Assembly: GCF_015841355.1 (NCBI RefSeq)
Contig: NZ_CP064908.1
Location: forward strand, 2,356,001-2,420,000
From: Synechococcus sp. CBW1107
GTDB taxonomy: Bacteria > Cyanobacteriota > Cyanobacteriia > PCC-6307 > Cyanobiaceae
Length of the DNA stretch: 64,000 nt
Direction: 5' to 3'
The notes beneath the pieces were generated by a model, which was not told the DNA's origin, ran no database searches, and saw only the letters and a program-made list of their open reading frames with translations. A program made the translations under genes and the position numbers. Position 1 is the stretch's first letter; each line of letters begins with the position of its first letter. Below, piece by piece: positions 47,995-57,304 of the stretch.

Positions 47995-48768
47995 TCAGCC
48001 CATCACGGCATCAAGCAGGTCGGCGTCGGCCTCCAGGTTGGAGGTGAGGCTGCGCACGTCATCGAGATCCTCGAGGGCGTCGAGCATGCGCAGGCAGCGG
48101 CGCAGCTGGTCCTCGCACTCCAGACGGCAGGACGTGGAGGACACCCAGCGCGACTCCCAGTCGCGCACAGCCCAGCCCAGTTGTCGCAGGTGGTGCTGCA
48201 GGGGCTCCAGATCGGTGAAGCGGCAGAACACCTCGGCGTTCTCCCCCTCCAGGCTGTAGCCCAGCACCGGCGGACCCCCCTGGTCCTCCAGCCTCAGCAG
48301 GCTCTCGAGCAGGTCCTCTTCGCTGGGCACCGGGGGCTCCAGCCGCACGACCCCCTGCTGCTCGAAGAGGTACCCCACGCAGCCGCTCTCCCCCAGGTTT
48401 CCCCCCTGCTTGCTGAAGGCCAGGCGCAGGTCGGCGGCGGTTCGGTTGCGGTTGTCGGTGAAGCACTCCACCAGCACCGCGACCCCGCCTGGGCCGTAGC
48501 CCTCGTAGCGGACGGCCTCGAACTGGTCGGCCTCGCCGCCCCCCTGGCCTGAACCCTTGGCGATGGCCCGCTCGATGTTGGCGCTGGGCATGCCGGCAGC
48601 CTTGGCCTTGTCGATGGCAGTGCGCAGCTGGAAGTTCCCGGCGGGATCGGCCCCATGGCGGGCCGCCACCGTGATCTCGCGCCCCAGACGGGTGAAGACA
48701 ACCCCGCGCCGCGCGTCGACCACCGCCTTCTGGCGTTTGATCTGGGCCCACTTGCTGTGGCCGGCCAT
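47995..48768 (-). CDS. YebC/PmpR-family transcriptional regulator
   Basis: A 257-residue protein starting [18 protein letters not shown], the universal N-terminus of the YebC/TACO1 family, with [32 protein letters not shown] and the [19 protein letters not shown] block. Family members bind DNA or help translate proline-rich stretches; the precise role here is unknown. The open frame upstream is spurious. It ends six bases from the convergent nagB stop. Confidence 0.95.
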   Translation of the reverse strand: MAGHSKWAQIKRQKAVVDARRGVVFTRLGREITVAARHGADPAGNFQLRTAIDKAKAAGMPSANIERAIAKGSGQGGGEADQFEAVRYEGYGPGGVAVLVECFTDNRNRTAADLRLAFSKQGGNLGESGCVGYLFEQQGVVRLEPPVPSEEDLLESLLRLEDQGGPPVLGYSLEGENAEVFCRFTDLEPLQHHLRQLGWAVRDWESRWVSSTSCRLECEDQLRRCLRMLDALEDLDDVRSLTSNLEADADLLDAVMG

Positions 48769-48838
48769 GACGGATCGATCGATGAAGGGTGGGGACGTGG
48801 CGGGGCGCCACGTTGCGGCAGGTGGATCCCCGAGGGGA

Positions 48839-49762
48839 TCAGCCCATGGCCTCCAGCACCAGCCGGGGCTGGAGCCAGCCGTCGGGCATGGCCCTGGCCA
48901 TCCCTGCCAGGTTGCCATCCGGATCGAGCACCACCACCACCTGGTGCTCGCTCAGGTGGGAGGGGCCGGCCAGGCGCCGGCCGCAGCGCCAGCTCACCAG
49001 ATCACCGGGCTCCAGGGTGAAGGCGGGGTAGTGGGCCAGGGCAAGGAGGGGAGCCAGGGGCGGCGGCGGCGGCTCCGCCTCAAGCTCCTCGAGGTTCACG
49101 GCTGCGCTGAGGGTGAAGCCCAGGGCTTCGGTGCGACGCAGCTCGGCGAGGGCTCCGCCGCAGCCGAGGGCCTCACCAAGATCCCGCGCCAGGGAGCGGA
49201 TGTAGGTGCCGGCGCTGCAGCGCACCTCCAGCTCCAGCCGCCCGGAGCTGGGCTCCCAGCCCAGCAGGTCCAGCCGCTCGACCATGACGGCTCGCTCCTG
49301 CAGGTCCGAGTGTTCTCCGCGGCGGGCTCTGGTGTACGCCCGCTCCCCCTGCACGTGCACCGCAGACACCTGGGGCGGTCGCTGCAGGATCGGGCCGCGG
49401 AAGGGGGCCAGGGCCGCCGCCAGCTCCTGCCGGCTGAGTGGCGGCAGGAGCTGGCGCCTGAGGACAGTGCCGCTGAGGTCGTCACTGTCGGTGGTCAGGC
49501 CCAGCTGAATCACCCCCCGGTAGGCCTTGGCCCCATCGAGGTAAGGCAGCAGTCGGGTGGCCGACCCCAGTGCCAGGGGCAGGACGCCGGTCACGGCCGG
49601 ATCCAGGGTGCCGCCATGGCCGACACGTTTGAGGCCATAGCGGCGTCGCACCCGTGTCACACAGCCATGGGAGGTGATGCCTGCCGGTTTGTCGAGAATG
49701 AGGAAACCGCATGGCGTCCTTGCCTGCTGGGTCGCTCTGGGCTGGCTGCCGGACGAGGTCAT
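48839..49762 (-). CDS. truB: tRNA pseudouridine(55) synthase
   Basis: A 307-residue enzyme making pseudouridine in the tRNA T-loop. [41 protein letters not shown] with the catalytic Asp, [15 protein letters not shown] and [15 protein letters not shown] are intact, and a PUA-like C-terminus follows. The ATG at 49762 is preferred over one three codons upstream. It is 70 bases upstream of the YebC gene and probably cotranscribed with it. Confidence 0.96.
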   Translation of the reverse strand: MTSSGSQPRATQQARTPCGFLILDKPAGITSHGCVTRVRRRYGLKRVGHGGTLDPAVTGVLPLALGSATRLLPYLDGAKAYRGVIQLGLTTDSDDLSGTVLRRQLLPPLSRQELAAALAPFRGPILQRPPQVSAVHVQGERAYTRARRGEHSDLQERAVMVERLDLLGWEPSSGRLELEVRCSAGTYIRSLARDLGEALGCGGALAELRRTEALGFTLSAAVNLEELEAEPPPPPLAPLLALAHYPAFTLEPGDLVSWRCGRRLAGPSHLSEHQVVVVLDPDGNLAGMARAMPDGWLQPRLVLEAMG

Positions 49763-49830
49763 GGCAGGCACTGTTGCATCCGGGCTCCCGGCCTGCAGGC
49801 TGGAGGGCGCGCCCGTTCCCCCTTTCGCCC

Positions 49831-50586
49831 GTGACCCTGCAGCAGCGCCGTGACCTGGCTTTTCTCGTGCTGGCGGGCCTCTTCCTGGGCACGATGGGGA
49901 TGCTCAACATCCTCGGCCTCACCCGCTTTCTGACCCTGGGCTCGATCGGCGGCTGGCCGATCGTGGTGGCGGTGGGGGCCCTTCCCTACCCGGTCACGTT
50001 CCTCTGCACCGACCTGATCAGCGAGATCTGGGGGGAGCGGCAGGCCAGCCAGCTGGTGTGGGTGGGGCTGCTGCTCAACGGCTGGATCGTTCTCATCCTC
50101 TGGCTGGGAGGAGTCCTGCCGGGGCTGGATGGTCATGGGGGCAGTGCCGGTCTGCCGCTGGCGGCTGCGGGGGAGCGCCTGCCGCTCTTCTATGAGATGC
50201 GAACCCTGGCGTTCGGAGCCGTGGGGGCTTCGATGGTGGCCTATCTGGCCGCCCAGTTCACCGATGTGCGGCTGTTTCATTTCTGGAAGCGCCTCACCGC
50301 AGGCCGGGCCCTGTGGTTGCGCAACAACGGGTCCACCCTGATCAGCCAGCTGGTGGACACCACGGCGGTGGTGCTGATCAGCCACTACGCCGCCCACGTG
50401 CTGCCCCTGCGGGCCGAGGAGGCGATCCTGCCCCAGCTGGGGAGTTTCATCGCCAGCGGCTACCTGTTCAAGCTGGTGGCGGCCCTGCTCGACACCCTGC
50501 CGTTCTATCTGCTGGTGGCCTGGCTGCGCCGATGGCTGGAGGTGCCAGGCGCCGGTGCGGAGCTGGAGGATCCGGGCTCCCCGTAG
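49831..50586 (+). CDS. Queuosine-precursor transporter (YhhQ/VUT family)
   Basis: A 251-residue membrane protein of the YhhQ family, importing 7-deazaguanine precursors of queuosine. Six or seven helices are visible; FLCTDLISEIWGERQASQLVW is the strongest signature, with DVRLFHFWKRLTAGRALWLRNNGSTLISQLVDT, in shorter blocks, following. The GTG start gives MTLQQRRDLAFLVLAGLFLG as N-terminus; the frame reads further upstream antisense to truB. Transport activity itself is inferred from the family. Confidence 0.9.
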   Translation: MTLQQRRDLAFLVLAGLFLGTMGMLNILGLTRFLTLGSIGGWPIVVAVGALPYPVTFLCTDLISEIWGERQASQLVWVGLLLNGWIVLILWLGGVLPGLDGHGGSAGLPLAAAGERLPLFYEMRTLAFGAVGASMVAYLAAQFTDVRLFHFWKRLTAGRALWLRNNGSTLISQLVDTTAVVLISHYAAHVLPLRAEEAILPQLGSFIASGYLFKLVAALLDTLPFYLLVAWLRRWLEVPGAGAELEDPGSP

Positions 50587-50636
50587 CCTGGCTTCAGTTC
50601 CAGCGATCAGACGATTTGCCAGAAGGTGGATGCCCC

Positions 50637-51428
50637 ATGACCTGGCCCACGGCGACCCTGGAGGGAGGGAAAGCAGCGGCCCGTGAAGGCCTTGATCTGG
50701 AGGATTTTCTCGGCGATGGCTTTGGCTTGCGTCAGCAGCTGGCGTCCTATCTGGGCCTCACTGCTGAACAGCTTGAGGAGCGCCTGCCGCAGAGCTGCGC
50801 CGACCTCGCCTCTCTCCATCCCGGTGCGGTGGGCTTCGATCCGCAGCGGGTGGAGGCGTTCTATGAGCAGACCGTGGGCACCGGACACCTGCTCGAGTTG
50901 GCAGCCTGGCATCTGGGCAGTGCGGACTACATCGGCGACACCCTGCGTCTGCAGGCTCGCTTCGCCCGCGGAGCGGTGCTCGATTTCGGTGGTGGGATCG
51001 GCACCCATGCCCTGGCGGCCGCGGCACTGGCCGAGGTGGAGCAGGTCTGGTTCGTGGACATCAACCCCCACAACCGCGCGTTTGTGGCGGAGCGGGCCGC
51101 ACACTTCGGGCTCAGTGATCGTCTGAAGGTCTGCCGCGATCTTGACGATCCAGATCTGCCTCAGCACTTCGACACCGTGGTCTGCCTGGATGTGCTGGAA
51201 CATCTGAGTGATCCAGCCGGCCAGCTCGAGCGCTTCGCCTCGCGCATGAGCGAAGGGGCCATCGCCCTGCTCAACTGGTACTTCTTCAAAGGCTTCGACG
51301 GGGAATACCCGTTCCACTTCGATGATCCTGCGCTGGTGGAGCAGTTCTTCCGCTCGCTGCAGAGCCGGTTTCTGGAGGTTTTCCACCCCTACCTGATCAC
51401 CACCCGGGCCTATCGGCTGATGGGATGA
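50637..51428 (+). CDS. Class I SAM-dependent methyltransferase
   Basis: A 263-residue protein. The SAM loop is AVLDFGGGIGTHALAAA (about residues 113-129), the acidic end of strand 2 is VWFVDINPHN, and FDTVVCLDVLEHLSDPAGQLERF is the VLEH segment of Ubie/Coq5-like methyltransferases. An N-terminal helical region (1-105) precedes it. An AGAAGGTGG sequence is seven bases upstream of the ATG. The substrate is unknown. Confidence 0.85.
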   Translation: MTWPTATLEGGKAAAREGLDLEDFLGDGFGLRQQLASYLGLTAEQLEERLPQSCADLASLHPGAVGFDPQRVEAFYEQTVGTGHLLELAAWHLGSADYIGDTLRLQARFARGAVLDFGGGIGTHALAAAALAEVEQVWFVDINPHNRAFVAERAAHFGLSDRLKVCRDLDDPDLPQHFDTVVCLDVLEHLSDPAGQLERFASRMSEGAIALLNWYFFKGFDGEYPFHFDDPALVEQFFRSLQSRFLEVFHPYLITTRAYRLMG

Positions 51429-51435
51429 GCGGGGA

Positions 51436-51451
51436 GGGGGGAAGACCCCCC
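51436..51451. terminator. G/C hairpin between convergent methyltransferase and rpmA
   Basis: GGGGGG and CCCCCC separated by AAGA form a perfect 6-bp stem in the 38-base gap between the two convergent genes. It may serve both, but no T-run follows on either strand. Confidence 0.5.
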
Positions 51452-51466
51452 GGCAGCTCGGAACCT

Positions 51467-51733
51467 TCAGACGGCTTCGGACACGTGGATGCGCTTGCGA
51501 GCGCGTAGACCGCGTTTGATCGACTCGAAGCTCACCACACCCGGCACAAGCGCGAACAGAGTGTCGTCGGAGCCGCGACCGACGTTGACGCCAGGCATCA
51601 CCGAGGTCCCGCGCTGGCGCACGAGAATGGAGCCGGCGGTGACGGTTTCACCGCCGTAACGCTTGACGCCGAGACGTTTGGAGTTGGAGTCGCGTCCGTT
51701 GCGTGTGGAGCCTGTGCCTTTCTTGTGGGCCAT
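51467..51733 (-). CDS. rpmA: 50S ribosomal protein L27
   Basis: An 88-residue protein starting [22 protein letters not shown], which is the L27 signature, with [19 protein letters not shown] following. It stabilises tRNA 3' ends at the peptidyl transferase centre. There is no N-terminal prosequence that would need cleavage. It follows rplU by 53 bases on the same strand. Confidence 0.98.
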   Translation of the reverse strand: MAHKKGTGSTRNGRDSNSKRLGVKRYGGETVTAGSILVRQRGTSVMPGVNVGRGSDDTLFALVPGVVSFESIKRGLRARKRIHVSEAV

Positions 51734-51786
51734 GGGGTGGGGGGAGGTGGTGGGATGGATTCGGAGGTGGACTGAAGCGCCGCCGC

Positions 51787-52200
51787 TCAGGCGATCGCCT
51801 TGCCGTTGACGCTGATCGACTCGACCATCACCCGGGTGAGTTCCTGACGGTGACCGTTCTTGCGGCGGGTTTTCTTCTTCGGGCGCATCTTGTACACCAG
51901 GATCTTCGGGCCACGGCGATGGGCCATCACCTTGAGTTCGATGGTGGCTCCGCTCACGTAGGGGTGGCCCAGGTTCGTGCCCTGGCCGTCGCGCACCAAC
52001 AGCACGTTCTCCAGGGTCACCGTCTCGTCCACCTCAGCGGCGATGCGGTCCAGGTCGTAGTACCGGTTCGGCTGGAACCAGAACTGCTGGCCGGAAGCCT
52101 CGGCGATGGCATACAGGTCGGCTCCGGCGGCAACGGGAGCGGAGCTCTCCGTTGCGGTGGCTGGACTCTCGGGAGCGGGGCTCTCGGTGGCTTGACTCAT
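51787..52200 (-). CDS. rplU: 50S ribosomal protein L21 with acidic N-terminal extension
   Basis: A 137-residue L21. The core (about 28-137) runs from [22 protein letters not shown] through [23 protein letters not shown] to the basic [16 protein letters not shown] tail. The first 28 residues ([20 protein letters not shown] onward) are a Pro/Ala/Thr/Ser-rich extension absent from E. coli L21. The start is divergent from kaiA across 176 bases. Confidence 0.96.
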   Translation of the reverse strand: MSQATESPAPESPATATESSAPVAAGADLYAIAEASGQQFWFQPNRYYDLDRIAAEVDETVTLENVLLVRDGQGTNLGHPYVSGATIELKVMAHRRGPKILVYKMRPKKKTRRKNGHRQELTRVMVESISVNGKAIA

Positions 52201-52319
52201 GGGCTCAGGGGGCGTGGACAGGCCAGTGGGTGTGGAGGCCGGCCTTCGCCGCCATCCGCTCGCCACTGTTCAGGCCTCTCGCACAACCGAACAATCGACA
52301 AGCAAACATCTTCTCTCTT

Positions 52320-52347
52320 TGCCTGCCGACTCGTCAACACTAAGGTC
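52320..52347 (+). promoter_or_regulatory. Candidate kaiA promoter
   Basis: TTGCCT (52320-52325) and TAAGGT (52342-52347) are separated by 16 bases and lie 29 bases before the kaiA ATG. The surrounding gap is the least GC-rich part of the rplU-kaiA interval. Read by eye. Confidence 0.5.
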
Positions 52348-52376
52348 GGACCACCGCTGCCGCTGCTTCTCTCCCC

Positions 52377-53264
52377 ATGACCCAGCCGGCGCTCACCGTG
52401 GCCTCGCTGATCCGCGATGAGCAGTTGCGCCAGGCCTGCAGCGCCTGGTTGCCCCAGGGGCGCTACGAATTGATCGAGCTGGGTCTGCATCAGGATCCCG
52501 CCGCTGAGCTGGAGCGCTGCTGGGAACAGTTCGATGCCGTACTCCTGGAGCCCGGGGTGCTCTCGATCGAGGCCTTCCAGCGCCTGCGGGCCCAGGGCCG
52601 GATCCTGCCGGCGGTGGTGCTGGGGCAGCTCAGCGGGCCGATGGAGTACTTCCAGGACGAAGTGCATCTCCCTCCTGATCAGATGGAGCAGCTCAGCTAC
52701 AGCCTTGATGCGGCCATTTCGCGCTGCCTGCGTCGCAGAAGTTCAGGCGGATCGGGGGGTGACCCCGAGGCCAGCGATCCCGATGTCGGGGAAGGTGCCC
52801 AATCCAACTGGAGGTTGCCCCATCGCCTGCGCGAGAGGCTTGGCTACCTTGGGATTTTCTACAAGCGTGATTCCTCCCGCTTTCTGCGCAATCTCTCCGC
52901 GGCTGAGCGAAAGGTGCTGCTGGGCTCCCTTCGGCGAACCTACCGAGACCTGCTCGTCAGCTACTTTCGAGATCCTGCAACTGCCAATCAGGCCCTGGAG
53001 AGCTTTGTGAATACGGCCTTTTTCAGTGACCTTCCGATCACTAAAACAGTAGAAATTCACGTGGATATGATCGACGAATTCTGGAAAAAACTTCAACTAG
53101 AAGGCCATGAACAGGATTTTCTGAAGGACTATCGTCTGGCTTTGCTTGATGTCATGGCCCATCTCTGTGAGATGTATCGTCGCTCACTCCCCCCGGAAAC
53201 GATCGACAAGGCTGGCGGAGGAATGACCGCCAAGGTTGTCACCTCATCTCCGCTGAAATCATGA
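52377..53264 (+). CDS. kaiA: Circadian clock protein KaiA
   Basis: A 295-residue clock protein that stimulates KaiC autophosphorylation. The N-terminal pseudo-receiver domain (about 1-120) keeps the fold but is poorly conserved; the C-terminal four-helix KaiC-binding domain runs from about 165 ([75 protein letters not shown]). Full length is preserved, unlike Prochlorococcus, which has lost kaiA. Its stop overlaps the kaiB start as ATGA. Confidence 0.96.
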   Translation: MTQPALTVASLIRDEQLRQACSAWLPQGRYELIELGLHQDPAAELERCWEQFDAVLLEPGVLSIEAFQRLRAQGRILPAVVLGQLSGPMEYFQDEVHLPPDQMEQLSYSLDAAISRCLRRRSSGGSGGDPEASDPDVGEGAQSNWRLPHRLRERLGYLGIFYKRDSSRFLRNLSAAERKVLLGSLRRTYRDLLVSYFRDPATANQALESFVNTAFFSDLPITKTVEIHVDMIDEFWKKLQLEGHEQDFLKDYRLALLDVMAHLCEMYRRSLPPETIDKAGGGMTAKVVTSSPLKS

Positions 53265-53599
53265 GTCCCAAGAAAGCCTACATTCTTAAGCTCTACGTGG
53301 CTGGGAACACTCCCAATTCGATGCGGGCTCTCCAGACCCTGCGTCAGATTCTTGAACAGGAGTTCAAGGGCGTGTATGCCCTCAAGGTGATTGATGTACT
53401 CAAGAATCCGCAACTGGCAGAAGAAGACAAGATCCTGGCGACCCCCACTCTGGCCAAGATCCTGCCGCCACCGGTGCGTCGCATCATCGGCGATCTCTCC
53501 GACCGTGAGCGGGTGTTGATCGGTCTTGACCTGCTCTATGACGAGCTCACCGACCGCCAGATCGCCGACGAGATGATGGACGAGCCTGATGAAATCTGA
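53261..53599 (+). CDS. kaiB: Circadian clock protein KaiB
   Basis: A 112-residue fold-switching clock protein that opposes KaiA on Kai[38 protein letters not shown] and [21 protein letters not shown] are the conserved core, with an acidic tail. Translationally coupled to kaiA by a four-base overlap; 76 bases separate it from kaiC. Confidence 0.98.
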   Translation: MSPKKAYILKLYVAGNTPNSMRALQTLRQILEQEFKGVYALKVIDVLKNPQLAEEDKILATPTLAKILPPPVRRIIGDLSDRERVLIGLDLLYDELTDRQIADEMMDEPDEI

Positions 53600-53631
53600 A
53601 TTCTTTAGATCACCCCTGCCTTTTTTGTCCT

Positions 53632-53647
53632 GGTCCAGCCTGGGACC
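53632..53647 (+). other. Dyad in the kaiB-kaiC spacer
   Basis: GGTCC and GGACC flank AGCCTG in the middle of the 76-base gap between kaiB and kaiC. It could be a stem that adjusts kaiC expression relative to kaiB, or a protein site. There is no direct support beyond symmetry. Confidence 0.4.
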
Positions 53648-53675
53648 TAGATTCTGGGCCTAAGTTCAAGGCCTC

Positions 53676-55220
53676 ATGCAGGATCTCAGTGCCACCAGCC
53701 AGCCCAGCATGAAGCTGCAGAAGCTGCCCACAGGTGTGGAAGGCCTTGATGACATCTGTCAGGGGGGCTTGCCGATCGGGCGTTCCACCCTGATCAGCGG
53801 CACATCGGGAACGGGGAAGACGGTATTTTCGCTTCATTTTCTCCACAATGGCATTCGTCACTTCGACGAGCCCGGGATCTTCGTGACCTTTGAGGAATCA
53901 CCCCTCGATATCATCCGTAATGCTGCCAGCTTCGGCTGGAACCTGCAGGAACTGGTGGCCCAGGGTAAGCTCTTCATTCTGGATGCCTCTCCCGATCCAG
54001 ATGGTCAGGATGTGGCCGGTAATTTCGATCTCTCCGGATTGATCGAGAGGATTAACTATGCCATCCGTAAGTATAAGGCAAAGCGCGTTGCGATCGACTC
54101 AATCACCGCCGTCTTTCAGCAGTATGACGCCGTCTCGGTCGTGCGACGTGAGATTTTCCGATTGATCGCTAGGTTGAAGGAAATCGGTGTCACCACTGTG
54201 ATGACCACTGAGCGGATCGACGAATATGGGCCAATCGCTCGTTATGGCGTTGAAGAGTTTGTTTCCGATAATGTGATTATTCTGCGTAATGTACTTGAAG
54301 GCGAGCGCCGACGGCGCACGGTCGAGATTCTCAAGCTGCGCGGTACCACCCATATGAAGGGTGAATTTCCGTTCACCATGGGAGCCCACGGAGTTGCCAT
54401 CTTCCCGCTCGGGGCGATGCAGCTCACCCAGAGGTCCTCAAATGTGCGCATCAGTTCGGGAGTACCGCGGCTCGATGAGATGTGCGGCGGTGGCTTCTTC
54501 AAGGATTCCATCATCCTCGCCACCGGTGCAACCGGCACGGGTAAAACCTTGCTGGTCAGCAAGTTCGTTGAAGATGCTTGCAACAACAAGGAACGTGCCA
54601 TCCTCTTTGCCTATGAAGAGTCGCGGGCCCAGTTGCTGCGCAATGCCACCAGCTGGGGTATTGATTTCGAGCAGATGGAGCAGGATGGGCTGCTCAAGAT
54701 CATCTGCGCCTACCCGGAATCCACCGGTCTGGAGGATCACCTGCAGATCATCAAAACGGAGATCGGCCAGTTCAAGCCGGCACGGATGGCCATCGATTCT
54801 CTGTCGGCACTGTCCAGGGGCGTCAGCCACAATGCTTTCCGCCAGTTCGTGATCGGAGTTACCGGCTATGTCAAGCAGGAAGAGATTGCCGGTTTCTTTA
54901 CCAATACATCGGAGGAATTCATGGGCAGTCACTCCATTACCGACTCCCACATCTCTACGATCACCGACACCATTCTCCTACTTCAGTATGTGGAAATCCG
55001 TGGCGAAATGGCGCGTGCCATCAACGTGTTCAAGATGCGGGGTTCCTGGCATGACAAAGGCATCCGTGAATTCGTGATCACCGGTAATGGCCCTGAAATC
55101 AGGGATTCCTTCTCCAATTTCGAGCGCATCATCAGTGGTGTTCCCCATCGGGTCACCACCGATGAGCGCACCGAGCTCTCACGCATCGCTCGCAGCTTCG
55201 AAGGTGAGGAGTCGTTCTAG
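53676..55220 (+). CDS. kaiC: Circadian clock ATPase/kinase KaiC
   Basis: A 514-residue double-RecA protein, the core of the clock. CI Walker A is GTSGTGKT (42-49) with catalytic Glu pair in TFEESPLD (73-74); CII Walker A is GATGTGKT (284-291). The autophosphorylation pair is S427-T428 in DSHISTITD, equivalent to S431/T432 of Synechococcus elongatus. The C-terminal KaiA-binding tail is present. Its TAG stop lies in CTAG shared with the convergent nblS. Codons ending in A/T are much more frequent than in neighbouring genes. Confidence 0.98.
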   Translation: MQDLSATSQPSMKLQKLPTGVEGLDDICQGGLPIGRSTLISGTSGTGKTVFSLHFLHNGIRHFDEPGIFVTFEESPLDIIRNAASFGWNLQELVAQGKLFILDASPDPDGQDVAGNFDLSGLIERINYAIRKYKAKRVAIDSITAVFQQYDAVSVVRREIFRLIARLKEIGVTTVMTTERIDEYGPIARYGVEEFVSDNVIILRNVLEGERRRRTVEILKLRGTTHMKGEFPFTMGAHGVAIFPLGAMQLTQRSSNVRISSGVPRLDEMCGGGFFKDSIILATGATGTGKTLLVSKFVEDACNNKERAILFAYEESRAQLLRNATSWGIDFEQMEQDGLLKIICAYPESTGLEDHLQIIKTEIGQFKPARMAIDSLSALSRGVSHNAFRQFVIGVTGYVKQEEIAGFFTNTSEEFMGSHSITDSHISTITDTILLLQYVEIRGEMARAINVFKMRGSWHDKGIREFVITGNGPEIRDSFSNFERIISGVPHRVTTDERTELSRIARSFEGEESF

Positions 55221-57277
55221 ACCCCTGCCAGATTCGGCTCCGCCAGACGGGCCTGCTGGGAGCGGCGTTCTCCTTCCACCATCAATTCATCGCTGTCGGC
55301 CTGCTCGAGGGGCAGGTCGAACCAGAACGTGGTTCCTACCCCAGGCTCGCTCGCCATCTGGATCGCGGTGCCGTGCTTCTCAAGGATGCCACGCACGATC
55401 GAGAGACCAAGCCCCGTGCCCACTTCGGTGTGAACGGCGTTCTCCACCCGGTAGAAGCGCTCGAAGATGCGCAGCTGGTCTTCCCGCGAAATGCCTGTGC
55501 CCGAGTCGGCGATCTCCACCCGCAGCCTTGGCAGGGGTGAGCTGAGCTCACAGCTCGGGGCGTCCAGCGCCGGCAGGTTGGCGGGATCGAGATGGCAGGA
55601 ATCTGGCCACGGGTAGGCCCGCAGCATCACGCGGCCCCCGGCTGGGGTGAACTTGAGCCCGTTGCCCACGAGGTTGTCGAACACCTGCAGCAGCAGATCC
55701 CAGTTGCCCCGCACTCCGGGTAGGTGAGCATCCACCTCCAGCTCCAGCTGCACCCCCTTCTCCTCGGCGTTGAGGCGGTAGTTGCGCAGGGTCTGCTCCA
55801 TGGCCGGGCGCACTTCCATCGGCTCAAGCGTCCAGGTGCGGTCGGATTCGAGCCGCGAGAGATCGAGCACGTCGTTCACCAGCCGGGTGAGGCGGTCGGT
55901 CTCGGCGTTGGCGATCGCCAGAAATTCCTGGGTTTCTTCCTCGCTGAGCTGATCGCGCAGATCGTGCAACGTCTCCACGTAGCTCTTGATGTTGAACAGC
56001 GGGGTGCGCAGCTCATGGGACACGTTGCTGATGAAGCGGCTCTGGGCGGCGTTGAGCTCCACCTCCCGCGTCAGGTCCTGCACCGTCATGGCGATGCCCT
56101 TCAGGCTCTCCCCGGCGGCGTCCTTGACCGTCTGCAGAACGATGCGCAGGGTGCGCGGCGGTTCGCCGAAACTGCAGCGCACATCGGCACTGTCCTTGTC
56201 CCCGCTCACGAGGGAGTCCAGCGGCCCATGCAGCTCCATCGCCAGCACGTCGGGCAGTTCACTGCCCAGCTCGTTGCCTTCGAGATTGCGGCCTTCCCAG
56301 CGGAACAGACGTCTGGCGGTGGGATTGACCAGCACGATCCGTCCTTCACCATCGAGCAGAGCCGCGCCATCGGCCATGGTGGCGATCAGGCTCTGCTGCT
56401 TCACCTGGGCGGCGGTGAGCTCCTCGATGTTGGCGGCGTCGTAGGCCTCCAGCTGGGAGGCCATGTCGTTGAAGCCATTCAGCAGTTCCCCCAGCTCTCC
56501 GCCCACGGGGAGGGCGATGCGGGCCTCGAAATCGCCACCTGCGATGGCGCGCACACCCCGCAGCAATTCCTTCACAGGGCGGGTGATCGTGAGGGCATTG
56601 AAGACTGCCCCCAGGATCACCAGCACCCAGATCGAGATGAACACCGCCACGGTCACCTCACGGGTGAGGGCCGCGCTGGCGAGCACCGCTTCGTTGGGGT
56701 TTATCCCGAGGGCGAGCACCCCGAGATAGCGCCCCTCGCTCACCATCGGCACGAACACATCGGTCACCTGGCCATCGGGGCTGAGGTGTTGCCGGATCAG
56801 GGGGTTCTGGGGACGGCGCTGCAGTTCGGCCGGCAGTTCGAGTTTGCGGCTGAGCAGCAGTTCGCTGCCGCCGTTGGTCGCGCTGATGGGGATCCCGAGG
56901 TAGATCACCCCTTCGGGATCGGCGAAGAAGATGTAGCGCAGGCTGCGGCTTGAGCGCCAGAAGCGCTCCGCCACAGCCGCCAGCTCCCGGTCGTTCCCCT
57001 CCGCCACCAGAGGCGTCACATTCGCTGAGAGCAGCAGGCCCAGGTCCCGGGCGAATCGGGTGTCACTCATGCGCGCATCCCTCTGGATGCCATTGAGCGC
57101 AAAGAAGGTGATGCCGGTCATCATCAGGCTCACCACCAGGGTGGCCACCGCCAGGAGCTTGGTCTGGAGGCTGAACTCCGCCCACCAGAGGTTGAGTTGC
57201 TCCCACCAGCCCAGGGGCAACGGCGCAGCGCCGGCGTGATCGGGACTGGTGGTCGGGGACGGCGAGGCGTCGTTCAC
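55217..57277 (-). CDS. nblS: Sensor histidine kinase NblS (Hik33/DspA)
   Basis: A 686-residue membrane sensor. Two membrane helices (about 41-62 and 206-228) enclose a periplasmic domain; HAMP follows at 231-280, PAS at 285-400, HisKA with H421 in NVSHELRTPLFNIKSYVE, and the ATPase domain with DNLVGNGLKF, DSGTGISREDQ and GTGLGLSIV. It is the conserved cyanobacterial kinase for high light and nutrient stress, acting with the response regulator RpaB. Its 5' end lies 27 bases before purD's stop region on the same strand. Confidence 0.93.
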   Translation of the reverse strand: MNDASPSPTTSPDHAGAAPLPLGWWEQLNLWWAEFSLQTKLLAVATLVVSLMMTGITFFALNGIQRDARMSDTRFARDLGLLLSANVTPLVAEGNDRELAAVAERFWRSSRSLRYIFFADPEGVIYLGIPISATNGGSELLLSRKLELPAELQRRPQNPLIRQHLSPDGQVTDVFVPMVSEGRYLGVLALGINPNEAVLASAALTREVTVAVFISIWVLVILGAVFNALTITRPVKELLRGVRAIAGGDFEARIALPVGGELGELLNGFNDMASQLEAYDAANIEELTAAQVKQQSLIATMADGAALLDGEGRIVLVNPTARRLFRWEGRNLEGNELGSELPDVLAMELHGPLDSLVSGDKDSADVRCSFGEPPRTLRIVLQTVKDAAGESLKGIAMTVQDLTREVELNAAQSRFISNVSHELRTPLFNIKSYVETLHDLRDQLSEEETQEFLAIANAETDRLTRLVNDVLDLSRLESDRTWTLEPMEVRPAMEQTLRNYRLNAEEKGVQLELEVDAHLPGVRGNWDLLLQVFDNLVGNGLKFTPAGGRVMLRAYPWPDSCHLDPANLPALDAPSCELSSPLPRLRVEIADSGTGISREDQLRIFERFYRVENAVHTEVGTGLGLSIVRGILEKHGTAIQMASEPGVGTTFWFDLPLEQADSDELMVEGERRSQQARLAEPNLAGV

Positions 57278-57304
57278 GCCTGGAAGCGAAGCTGTCCTGG
57301 CACC

